Assembly: GCF_003202205.1 (NCBI RefSeq)
Contig: NZ_PDOG01000003.1
Coordinates: forward strand, 79,761-143,760
Direction: 5' to 3'
Source of the DNA: Halomonas sp. LBP4
Lineage (GTDB): Bacteria > Pseudomonadota > Gammaproteobacteria > Pseudomonadales > Halomonadaceae
Length of the DNA: 64,000 nucleotides
This document shows, one piece after another, positions 54,085 through 64,000 of the stretch. The position numbers were made by a program, and so were the translations under genes. Numbering within the stretch: position 1 is the stretch's first letter; each line of letters opens with the position of its first letter. Below the pieces are notes generated by a model that saw only the letters and a program-made list of their open reading frames with translations, searched no databases and had not been told where the DNA came from.

Positions 54085-54425
54085 CCAACATCACGAATTT
54101 CGGACGCAGCGGCCTGTCCGACTGGCTGGTCCAGCGCGTCTCGGCGATCATCCTCGCGCTCTACACACTCTTCATCGTCGCCTACCTGCTGCTGAATCCG
54201 GGCCTCGACTACGCTACCTGGAGCGGCCTGTTCGCCCAGACCTGGATGCGCATCTTCTCGCTGCTCGCCTTCGTTTCCATTGCCGCGCACGCCTGGATCG
54301 GGCTGTGGACCGTGACCACCGATTACCTAAAGCCGACCGGCCTGCGTGTTGGCATCCAGACCTTCATCATCCTGGCCATCTTCGTGTTCCTGGTCTGGGG
54401 CATTCAGATTCTGTGGGGAGCCTGA
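54078..54425 (+). CDS. sdhD: Succinate dehydrogenase membrane anchor subunit
   Basis: A 115-aa three-helix protein with GLSDWLVQRVSAIILALYTLFIV and the haem-side AAHAWIGLWTVTTDYLKPTGLR. Together with SdhC it binds haem b and ubiquinone. It is followed by sdhA after 3 nt. Confidence 0.92.
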   Translation: MVTNITNFGRSGLSDWLVQRVSAIILALYTLFIVAYLLLNPGLDYATWSGLFAQTWMRIFSLLAFVSIAAHAWIGLWTVTTDYLKPTGLRVGIQTFIILAIFVFLVWGIQILWGA

Positions 54426-54428
54426 TCC

Positions 54429-56201
54429 ATGTCCAACATGCGTAGCCTGTCATTCGATGCCATCATCATCGGCGGTGGCGGCTCCGGCCTGCGGGCCGCC
54501 CTCGAGCTGGCCAAGTCCGGCAAGAAGACCGCCGTGCTGTCCAAGGTCTTCCCGACCCGCTCGCACACCGTCTCCGCCCAGGGCGGCATCACCTGTGCCA
54601 TCGCCTCCGCCGACCCCGAGGACGACTGGCGCTGGCACATGTACGACACCGTCAAGGGCGGCGACTACATCGCCGACCAGGATGCCGCGGAGTACATGTG
54701 TTCCGAAGGCCCGAAAGCGGTGTTCGAACTCGAGCACATGGGCCTGCCGTTCTCCCGCTTCGACAACGGCCGCATCTACCAGCGTCCCTTCGGTGGCCAG
54801 TCCAAGAACTTCGGCGAGGGCGGCCAGGCGGCCCGTACCTGCGCGGCGGCCGACCGCACCGGCCACGCCCTGCTGCATACCCTTTACCAGAACAACCTGA
54901 AGAACAATACCACCTTCCTCAACGAGTGGTACGCCGTCGACTTAGTCAAGAACGCCAACGGCGACGTGGTGGGCTGCATCGCCATGGACATCGAGACCGG
55001 CGAGGTGGTTCACGTCAAGTCCAAGGCCACCGTGCTGGCCACCGGCGGCGCCGGCCGCATCTATGCGTCCACCACCAATGCCCTGATCAACACCGGCGAC
55101 GGCATCGGCATGGCGCTGCGTGCCGGCTTCCCGATGCAGGACATGGAGATGTGGCAGTTCCACCCGACCGGCATCTACGGTGCCGGCACCCTGGTGACCG
55201 AGGGCTGCCGCGGTGAGGGCGGCTACCTGGTCAACAAGGACGGCGAGCGCTTCATGGAGCGCTATGCGCCCAACGCCAAGGACCTGGCCGGCCGCGACGT
55301 GGTCGCGCGCTCCATGGTCATGGAGATCCTCGAGGGCCGCGGCTGTGGCGAACAGGGCGATCACGTCTTCCTCAAGCTCGACCACCTGGGCGAGGAGGTG
55401 CTCGGCAAGCGTCTGCCCGGCATCGTCGAGCTCTCCAAGACCTTCGCCCACGTGGATCCGGCCAAGGAGCCGATCCCGGTGGTGCCGACCTGTCACTACA
55501 TGATGGGCGGGATCCCCACCAACGTGCATGGCCAGGCGATCATGCAGGATGCCGACGGCAACGACCAGGTCGTGGGCGGCCTGTTCGCCTGTGGCGAGGC
55601 GGCCTGCGTCTCGGTGCACGGTGCCAACCGCCTGGGCGGCAACTCGCTGCTCGACCTGGTGGTGTTCGGTCGCGCGGCCGGCATGTTCATCGAGGGGGCG
55701 CTCAACGAGGGTATCGACTACCTCGAGGCGTCCGAGTCCGACATCGAGTCGGCCATGAAGCGCATGACCCGCTGGAACGAGTCCGGCGAAGGCGAGACCG
55801 TACCCGAGCTCAAGCGCGAGCTGCAGAGCATCATGCAGAACTCCTTCGGTGTGTTCCGCGAGGAAGCGAACATGCAGAAGGGCGTCAAGCAACTGGCAGA
55901 GTTGCGCGAGCGTATCGCCAAGGCGCATCTGCCCGACAAGTCCAACGCCTTCAACACCGCCCGTGTCGAGGCCCTGGAGCTGGACAACCTGATGGAAGTG
56001 GCCGAGGCCACCGCCATCGCGGCGCTGGACCGCAAGGAGAGCCGCGGGGCGCATTCCCGCTACGACTACCCGGACCGCGACGACGTCAACTGGCTGAAGC
56101 ACTCGCTCTACTTCCCGACCGAGAAGCGAGTCGGCAAGCGCGACGTCAACTTCGCGCCCAGGACGGTCGACACCTTCGAGCCGAAAGTCCGCACCTATTA
56201 A
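54429..56201 (+). CDS. sdhA: Succinate dehydrogenase flavoprotein subunit
   Basis: A 590-aa FAD subunit: [17 protein letters not shown]-linking His46 in [11 protein letters not shown], catalytic [23 protein letters not shown] and [19 protein letters not shown]. It oxidises succinate to fumarate, passing electrons to SdhB. Confidence 0.97.
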   Translation: MSNMRSLSFDAIIIGGGGSGLRAALELAKSGKKTAVLSKVFPTRSHTVSAQGGITCAIASADPEDDWRWHMYDTVKGGDYIADQDAAEYMCSEGPKAVFELEHMGLPFSRFDNGRIYQRPFGGQSKNFGEGGQAARTCAAADRTGHALLHTLYQNNLKNNTTFLNEWYAVDLVKNANGDVVGCIAMDIETGEVVHVKSKATVLATGGAGRIYASTTNALINTGDGIGMALRAGFPMQDMEMWQFHPTGIYGAGTLVTEGCRGEGGYLVNKDGERFMERYAPNAKDLAGRDVVARSMVMEILEGRGCGEQGDHVFLKLDHLGEEVLGKRLPGIVELSKTFAHVDPAKEPIPVVPTCHYMMGGIPTNVHGQAIMQDADGNDQVVGGLFACGEAACVSVHGANRLGGNSLLDLVVFGRAAGMFIEGALNEGIDYLEASESDIESAMKRMTRWNESGEGETVPELKRELQSIMQNSFGVFREEANMQKGVKQLAELRERIAKAHLPDKSNAFNTARVEALELDNLMEVAEATAIAALDRKESRGAHSRYDYPDRDDVNWLKHSLYFPTEKRVGKRDVNFAPRTVDTFEPKVRTY

Positions 56202-56214
56202 CAGGGGAGTCACG

Positions 56215-56925
56215 ATGTCCACGCTTCAGGTATCCATCTACCGCTACAACCCGGAAACCGACTCCGCACCCTACATGCAGGAGTTCCAGGTCGACACCCA
56301 GGGCCGTGACCTGATGGTGCTCGACGTGCTGCACCTGATGAAGGAGCAGGACAACGGCCTGGCCTATCGTCGCAGCTGCCGCGAAGGGGTCTGCGGCTCC
56401 GACGGCATGAACATGAACGGCAAGAATGGCCTGGCCTGCATCACCCCGCTGTCCGAGGTGGTGAAGAAGGGCAAGCTGGTGCTGCGTCCGCTGCCGGGCC
56501 TGCCGGTCATCCGTGACCTGGTGGTCGACATGGGGCTGTTCTACAAGCAGTACGAACGCATCCAGCCGTACCTGCAGAACGACACCCCGGCCCCCGCGAT
56601 CGAGCGCCTGCAGTCGCCGGAGGAGCGCGACAAGCTCGACGGCCTCTACGAATGCATCCTGTGCGCCTGCTGCTCGACCGCCTGCCCGTCGTTCTGGTGG
56701 AACCCCGACAAGTTCGTCGGCCCGGCAGGCCTGCTGCAGGCCTATCGCTTCCTGGCGGACTCCCGCGACACTGCGACCCGCGAGCGCCTGACCGAGCTCG
56801 AGGATCCGTTCAGCGTGTTCCGCTGCCGCGGCATCATGAACTGCGTCGCGGTATGCCCCAAGGGGCTCAACCCGACGCGGGCGATCGGCAAGATCCGCGA
56901 AATGTTGCTGGCCAATGCCACTTAA
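56215..56925 (+). CDS. sdhB: Succinate dehydrogenase iron-sulfur subunit
   Basis: A 236-aa subunit with the [2Fe-2S] ligands in CREGVCGSDGMNMNGKNGLAC and the [4Fe-4S]/[3Fe-4S] ligands in CILCACCSTACPSFWW and CRGIMNCVAVCPKG. Last gene of sdhCDAB; two strong hairpins follow before sucA. Confidence 0.97.
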   Translation: MSTLQVSIYRYNPETDSAPYMQEFQVDTQGRDLMVLDVLHLMKEQDNGLAYRRSCREGVCGSDGMNMNGKNGLACITPLSEVVKKGKLVLRPLPGLPVIRDLVVDMGLFYKQYERIQPYLQNDTPAPAIERLQSPEERDKLDGLYECILCACCSTACPSFWWNPDKFVGPAGLLQAYRFLADSRDTATRERLTELEDPFSVFRCRGIMNCVAVCPKGLNPTRAIGKIREMLLANAT

Positions 56926-56963
56926 ATCGTGGCGCCCGGCTTGTTATCATGTGCCACGGTTTT

Positions 56964-57039
56964 CGGCTGCGACCCATCGTCGCAGCCGGGAGCGGGCACA
57001 GTAGTGTCAAGAGCCGGTGCCCTGGGCACCGGCTCTTGA
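56964..57039 (+). terminator. Two consecutive hairpins between sdhB and sucA
   Basis: CGGCTGCGAC-CCATC-GTCGCAGCCG (10-bp stem, 56964-56988) and TCAAGAGCCGGTGCC-CTG-GGCACCGGCTCTTGA (15-bp stem, 57007-57039) are both perfect but lack T-tracts. They are more likely RNA-processing or stabilising elements or partial terminators than full intrinsic terminators. Confidence 0.65.
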
Positions 57040-57178
57040 CCATCGAAATTCAGGGTTTCCGGCTTCCGGCCGGAACCGCCGGAGACGAAGACGCCCCACC
57101 GGCAGGGCACCACCGATGTCGCCATGCCCGTTTCCTGGCGACGCCGACTACACCCCATCAGTGCAGGGTGACCGAGAG

Positions 57179-60013
57179 ATGCAACAAGGCATAATGGAGT
57201 TGATGTGGCGCTCCTCCCACGTCAGTGGCGGTAATGCCCACTATGTGGAAGCGCTCTACGAGCAGTACCTCGAAGATCCCCAGGCTGTCCCCGACGAATG
57301 GCGCAATTATTTCGACCAGTTGCCGCGTCCTGAAGGCAGCGCTTCACACGACGTTCCGCTTGCCCCGATCCGCGACCAGTTCTACCAGCTCGGCCGAGCG
57401 CGGCGCACCGCCCAGGCAGGCACCGCCGCCGACAGGGGGGAGAACAAGAAGCAGGTCAAGGTCCTCCAGCTGATCAACGCCTACCGCTTCCGTGGGCACC
57501 AGAAGGCCAAAATCGACCCGCTCGACCTGCGCAGCCCCACCCCCGTCCCCGACCTCGACCTCTCCTTCCACCAGCTCTCGAAGGCCGACCTGGATACCGA
57601 GTTCCAGACCGGCTCCTTCTTCATGGGCCTGGACAAGGCACCGCTCAAGGATATCGTCGAGGCGCTGGAGCAGACCTACTGCCGCTCGATCGGCTGCGAG
57701 ATCATGCACATCGTCGATACCGAGGAGAAGCGCTGGCTGCAGCAGCGCTTCGAGTCGGTGCGCTCGGCGCCCAGGTTCAGTGACGAGGTGCGCAAGCACG
57801 TGCTCGAGCGGCTGACCGCCGCCGAGGGCCTGGAGAGCTACCTGGCCTCCAAGTACCCGGGCACCAAGCGCTTCGGCCTGGAGGGCGGCGAGGCCTTCAT
57901 CCCGATGATGGACGAGCTGATCCAGCGTGCCGGCGGCTACGGCACCAAGGAAGTGGTCATCGGCATGGCCCACCGCGGGCGCCTCAACCTGCTGGTCAAC
58001 ATCCTCGGCAAGAACCCCTCCGAGCTGATCGACGAGTTCGACGGCAAGAAGGTCATCGAGCGCGGCTCGGGCGACGTCAAGTACCACCAGGGCTTCAGCT
58101 CCAACGTCATGACCCCGGGTGGCGAAGTGCACCTGGCGCTGTCGTTCAATCCCTCTCACCTGGAGATCGTCGCTCCCGTGGTCGAGGGCTCGGTACGCGC
58201 CCGCCAGGACCGCCGTGACGACCCGGTCGGCGACAAGGTGCTGCCGATCAACGTCCACGGCGATGCCGCCTTCGCCGGCCAGGGCGTGGTCATGGAGACC
58301 TTCCAGATGTCCCAGACCCGTGCCTACAAGACCGGCGGCACGGTGCACATCGTCATCAACAACCAGGTCGGTTTCACCACCTCCAACCCGCTGGACGCCC
58401 GCTCCACCGAGTACTGCACCGACATCGCCAAGATGGTCCAGGCGCCGATCTTCCACGTCAACGGCGACGACGCCGATGCGGTGCTGCACGCCACCCAGGT
58501 GGCGCTGGACTACCGCCAGCAGTTCAAGCGTGACGTGGTCATCGACCTGGTCTGCTACCGTCGGCGCGGCCACAACGAGGCCGACGAGCCCTCCGGTACC
58601 CAGCCGATGATGTACAGCAAGATCAAGCAGCACCCCTCGTCCCGGACCCTCTACGCCAAGCATCTGGTCGAGCAGGGAGTGGTCAGCGAGGAGGCGGCCA
58701 AGGCGATGGTCGAGACCTACCGCGATGGCCTGGTGGCCGGCAATCACGTAGCCAACGCCCTGGTGCAGGAGCCCAACACCTCGCTGTTCGTCGACTGGAA
58801 GCCCTACCTGGGCCACGAGTGGACCGGCGACGCCGACACCACCGTCGACATGAAGCGCCTGCAGCAACTGGCGGCCAGGATGTGCGAGATTCCCGACGGC
58901 ATCGCCGTGCAGCGCCAGGTGGCCAAGATCTACGAGGATCGCCGCAAGATGCAGGCCGGTGGCCTGGCGGTCAACTGGGGTTTCGCCGAGACCCTGGCCT
59001 ATGCCACCCTGCTCGACCAGGGGCACCCGGTGCGCATCACCGGCCAGGACGTGGGCCGCGGGACCTTCTCCCACCGCCACGCGGTGATCCACAACCAGAA
59101 GGACGGCAGCGCCTATGTGCCGCTGCAACACATGGCCGACGGCCAGCCGCGCTTCACCATCTACGACTCTTTCCTCTCGGAAGAGGCCGTGCTGGCCTTC
59201 GAGTACGGCTATGCCACCACCATGCCCAATGCGCTGATCGTCTGGGAGGCGCAGTTCGGTGACTTCTTCAACGGTGCCCAGGTGGTGGTCGACCAGTTCA
59301 TCTCCTCCGGCGAGACCAAGTGGGGTCGGCTGTGCGGCCTGACCATGCTGCTGCCCCACGGCTACGAGGGCCAGGGCCCCGAGCACTCCTCGGCGCGTCT
59401 CGAGCGCTTCCTGCAGCTGTGTGCCGAGCACAACATGCAGGTCTGCGTGCCCACCACCCCGGCCCAGATCTTCCACCTGCTGCGTCGCCAGGTGATCCGC
59501 CCGCTGCGCAAGCCGCTGGTGGTGATGTCGCCCAAGAGCCTGCTGCGCCACAAGGAGGCGACCTCGAGCCTCGAGGAGCTGGCCGATGTCGGCTTCCAGA
59601 TGGTGCTGCCCGACCAGGGCAAGCTCGAGGCCGGCAAGGTCGAGCGCATCATCCTCTGCGCTGGCAAGGTCTACTACGACCTCGCCAACTGGCGTGAAGA
59701 GAACGCCCGCGACGACGTCGCCATCCTGCGTCTCGAGCAGCTCTATCCCTTCCCCAAGGAGGAGCTCTTCGAAGCGATCAAGGCCTACACCAATGTCACC
59801 GATGTGGTGTGGTGCCAGGAGGAGCCGCTCAATCAGGGGGCCTGGTACTCGAGCCAGCACCACATGCGTGCGGTCATCGACATGCACCGTAACGGCCTGG
59901 GGCGGGAACTGAAGTTCGCCGGACGACCGGCATCGGCGGCACCCGCGGCGGGCTACATGTCCGTGCATACCGAACAGCAGCGCCAGCTGGTGGAAGACGC
60001 CTTCAACGCCTGA
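57179..60013 (+). CDS. sucA: 2-oxoglutarate dehydrogenase E1 component
   Basis: A 944-aa thiamine-diphosphate enzyme starting [34 protein letters not shown]. Key regions are [18 protein letters not shown], the ThDP motif with [46 protein letters not shown], and [23 protein letters not shown]. Length equals the family norm. The longer frame to 57017 crosses the intergenic hairpin. It decarboxylates 2-oxoglutarate and succinylates SucB. Confidence 0.96.
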   Translation: MQQGIMELMWRSSHVSGGNAHYVEALYEQYLEDPQAVPDEWRNYFDQLPRPEGSASHDVPLAPIRDQFYQLGRARRTAQAGTAADRGENKKQVKVLQLINAYRFRGHQKAKIDPLDLRSPTPVPDLDLSFHQLSKADLDTEFQTGSFFMGLDKAPLKDIVEALEQTYCRSIGCEIMHIVDTEEKRWLQQRFESVRSAPRFSDEVRKHVLERLTAAEGLESYLASKYPGTKRFGLEGGEAFIPMMDELIQRAGGYGTKEVVIGMAHRGRLNLLVNILGKNPSELIDEFDGKKVIERGSGDVKYHQGFSSNVMTPGGEVHLALSFNPSHLEIVAPVVEGSVRARQDRRDDPVGDKVLPINVHGDAAFAGQGVVMETFQMSQTRAYKTGGTVHIVINNQVGFTTSNPLDARSTEYCTDIAKMVQAPIFHVNGDDADAVLHATQVALDYRQQFKRDVVIDLVCYRRRGHNEADEPSGTQPMMYSKIKQHPSSRTLYAKHLVEQGVVSEEAAKAMVETYRDGLVAGNHVANALVQEPNTSLFVDWKPYLGHEWTGDADTTVDMKRLQQLAARMCEIPDGIAVQRQVAKIYEDRRKMQAGGLAVNWGFAETLAYATLLDQGHPVRITGQDVGRGTFSHRHAVIHNQKDGSAYVPLQHMADGQPRFTIYDSFLSEEAVLAFEYGYATTMPNALIVWEAQFGDFFNGAQVVVDQFISSGETKWGRLCGLTMLLPHGYEGQGPEHSSARLERFLQLCAEHNMQVCVPTTPAQIFHLLRRQVIRPLRKPLVVMSPKSLLRHKEATSSLEELADVGFQMVLPDQGKLEAGKVERIILCAGKVYYDLANWREENARDDVAILRLEQLYPFPKEELFEAIKAYTNVTDVVWCQEEPLNQGAWYSSQHHMRAVIDMHRNGLGRELKFAGRPASAAPAAGYMSVHTEQQRQLVEDAFNA

Positions 60014-60054
60014 AGCGACCACCGGGACGAGAGAGAACATACAAGGGATACGAC

Positions 60055-63089
<3,035 letters not shown>

Positions 63090-63097
63090 GACAAGAA

Positions 63098-63117
63098 GCG
63101 CCGCCTTCGGGCGGCGC
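63098..63117 (+). terminator. Hairpin after lpdA
   Basis: GCGCCGCC-TTCG-GGCGGCGC, an 8-bp perfect stem with a stable TTCG loop, 9 bp after the lpdA stop. It has no T-run, so termination may be partial and transcription may continue into sucC. Confidence 0.65.
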
Positions 63118-63225
63118 GTCCCTTCCGGCCATGTACCGGAGAGGTCGGTGGTAGCCTGAGCGTCGCGCCCCACGAGCGCTGGCGAGGTTACCGTTCGAGT
63201 CACATGCAACCAATGGCATGAATCG

Positions 63226-64000
63226 ATGAACCTTCACGAGTATCAGGGCAAACAGCTGTTTGCCGACTATGGTCTGCCGGTGTCCAAGGGCTTCGCCGTC
63301 GACACCCCCGAAGAAGCCGCCGAAGCCTGCAAGAAGATCGGTGGCGACATGTGGGTCGTCAAGGCCCAGGTCCACGCCGGTGGCCGCGGCAAGGCCGGCG
63401 GCGTCAAGCTGATCAAGGACCCGGCCGAGGCCAAGGCCTTCGCCGAGCAGTGGCTGGGCAAGAACCTGGTGACCTACCAGACCGACGAGAACGGCCAGCC
63501 GGTCGCCAAGATCCTGGTCGAGAACTGCACCGACATCGCCAGCGAGCTCTACCTGGGCGCCGTGGTCGATCGCACCACCCGCCGCGTGGTCTTCATGGCC
63601 TCCACCGAAGGCGGTGTCGAGATCGAGAAGGTCGCCGAGGAGACCCCCGAGAAGATCCTCAAGGCCGAGATCGACCCGCTGGTCGGCGCCCAGCCCTACC
63701 AGGCGCGTGAACTGGCCTTCGCCCTGGGCCTGAAGGGCGACCAGGTGAAGCAGTTCACCAAGATCTTCCTGGGCCTCTCCAAGCTGTTCCACGACAAGGA
63801 TCTGGCGCTGCTCGAGATCAACCCGCTGGTGATCACCGACGAAGGCAACCTCCACTGCCTCGACGCCAAGATCAACCTGGACAGCAATGCCCTCTATCGT
63901 CACCCGGACCTGCAGGCGATGCGCGACCCGTCCCAGGAAGACGAGCGCGAGGCCGAAGCGGCCGCCTGGGAGCTGAACTACGTGGCGCTCGACGGCAACA
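63226..64000 (+). CDS. sucC: Succinyl-CoA synthetase beta subunit (partial)
   Basis: The frame [69 protein letters not shown] is the ATP-grasp N-terminus of SucC and runs to the right edge (258 codons visible of about 388). Nucleotide-binding [14 protein letters not shown] and Mg-binding [13 protein letters not shown] are present. It converts succinyl-CoA to succinate with ATP or GTP formation. sucD would be expected just beyond the window. Confidence 0.95.
   Translation, partial: MNLHEYQGKQLFADYGLPVSKGFAVDTPEEAAEACKKIGGDMWVVKAQVHAGGRGKAGGVKLIKDPAEAKAFAEQWLGKNLVTYQTDENGQPVAKILVENCTDIASELYLGAVVDRTTRRVVFMASTEGGVEIEKVAEETPEKILKAEIDPLVGAQPYQARELAFALGLKGDQVKQFTKIFLGLSKLFHDKDLALLEINPLVITDEGNLHCLDAKINLDSNALYRHPDLQAMRDPSQEDEREAEAAAWELNYVALDGN

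Noticed and set aside
57344..60040. Very long open frame (898 codons) on the minus strand opposite sucA
   Set aside because: It is the antisense shadow of a clear SucA gene in high-GC DNA, rich in Val/Leu/His/Gly, with no recognisable domain or RBS. The same applies to the 666-codon frame at 23510-25510 and the 517- and 538-codon frames opposite sucB and lpdA.

Overview
The window is high-GC DNA from a halophilic gammaproteobacterium, most likely Halomonas or a close relative. The basis is overall gene content, a standard gammaproteobacterial TCA block (gltA / sdhCDAB-sucAB-lpd-sucC), gltX followed by tRNA-Ala(GGC) and tRNA-Glu(TTC), a SmoEFGK-type polyol transporter, and palindromic intergenic repeats of a kind I associate with this family. 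No taxonomic search was possible.

Layout. (1) 1-5.0 kb, minus strand: a copper-efflux unit (SHOCT protein, CopA ATPase with two CPMHP metal-binding motifs, DUF2933 protein, isoprenylcysteine-type methyltransferase), then a 58-aa Tat-like peptide and a DUF3141 gene running off the left edge. A MerR/CueR-type promoter precedes the unit, and a deletion-fused relic of a similar unit follows. (2) 5.0-11.5 kb: an accessory region with two paralogous His-rich membrane-anchored proteins ending in LLTQR, an lgt relic, an orphan full-length NqrF, a YncE-like beta-propeller, a CxxCH cytochrome, an HMA-like protein and a helical protein. Four promoters here share an Anr/FNR-like box exactly 22 nt from a TATxxT -10. 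(3) 11.6-18.2 kb: L,D-transpeptidase, fatty acid desaturase, FixJ-type two-component pair, 2OG-Fe(II) oxygenase and two NUDIX hydrolases. (4) 18.3-30.0 kb: a polyol (mannitol/sorbitol/arabitol) catabolic operon with SorC regulator, ABC importer, HAD phosphatase, two dehydrogenases, two kinases and transaldolase. (5) 30.0-35.4 kb: a 940-aa ACP-FAAL-acyltransferase fusion, a fructosamine-kinase-like protein and an alpha/beta hydrolase. (6) 35.5-43.1 kb: a tripartite RND efflux system and its AcrR/TtgR-like TetR repressor, with AcrR-like operators before tolC, the adaptor gene and tetR. (7) 43.2-50.5 kb: aspartoacylase-family protein, DusA, UPF0114 protein, DksA-type zinc finger, lipoprotein, XRE regulator, gltX and two tRNAs. 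(8) 50.5-64.0 kb: an AT-rich segment with DnaA boxes, a beta-hydroxyacid dehydrogenase, then the TCA genes.

How the genes work together. The polyol operon would import hexitols or pentitols, oxidise them to fructose or xylulose, phosphorylate these and feed the pentose phosphate pathway. The TCA block encodes citrate synthase, succinate dehydrogenase and 2-oxoglutarate dehydrogenase, then enters succinyl-CoA synthetase at the right edge. The 4.5-11.4 kb region looks like a low-oxygen and metal-linked accessory module and is the most novel part. Other notable signals are a palindromic element with CTAG ends that supplies the stop codons of two convergent genes, a duplicated permease 3' end in the polyol operon, and a SucB with two lipoyl domains.
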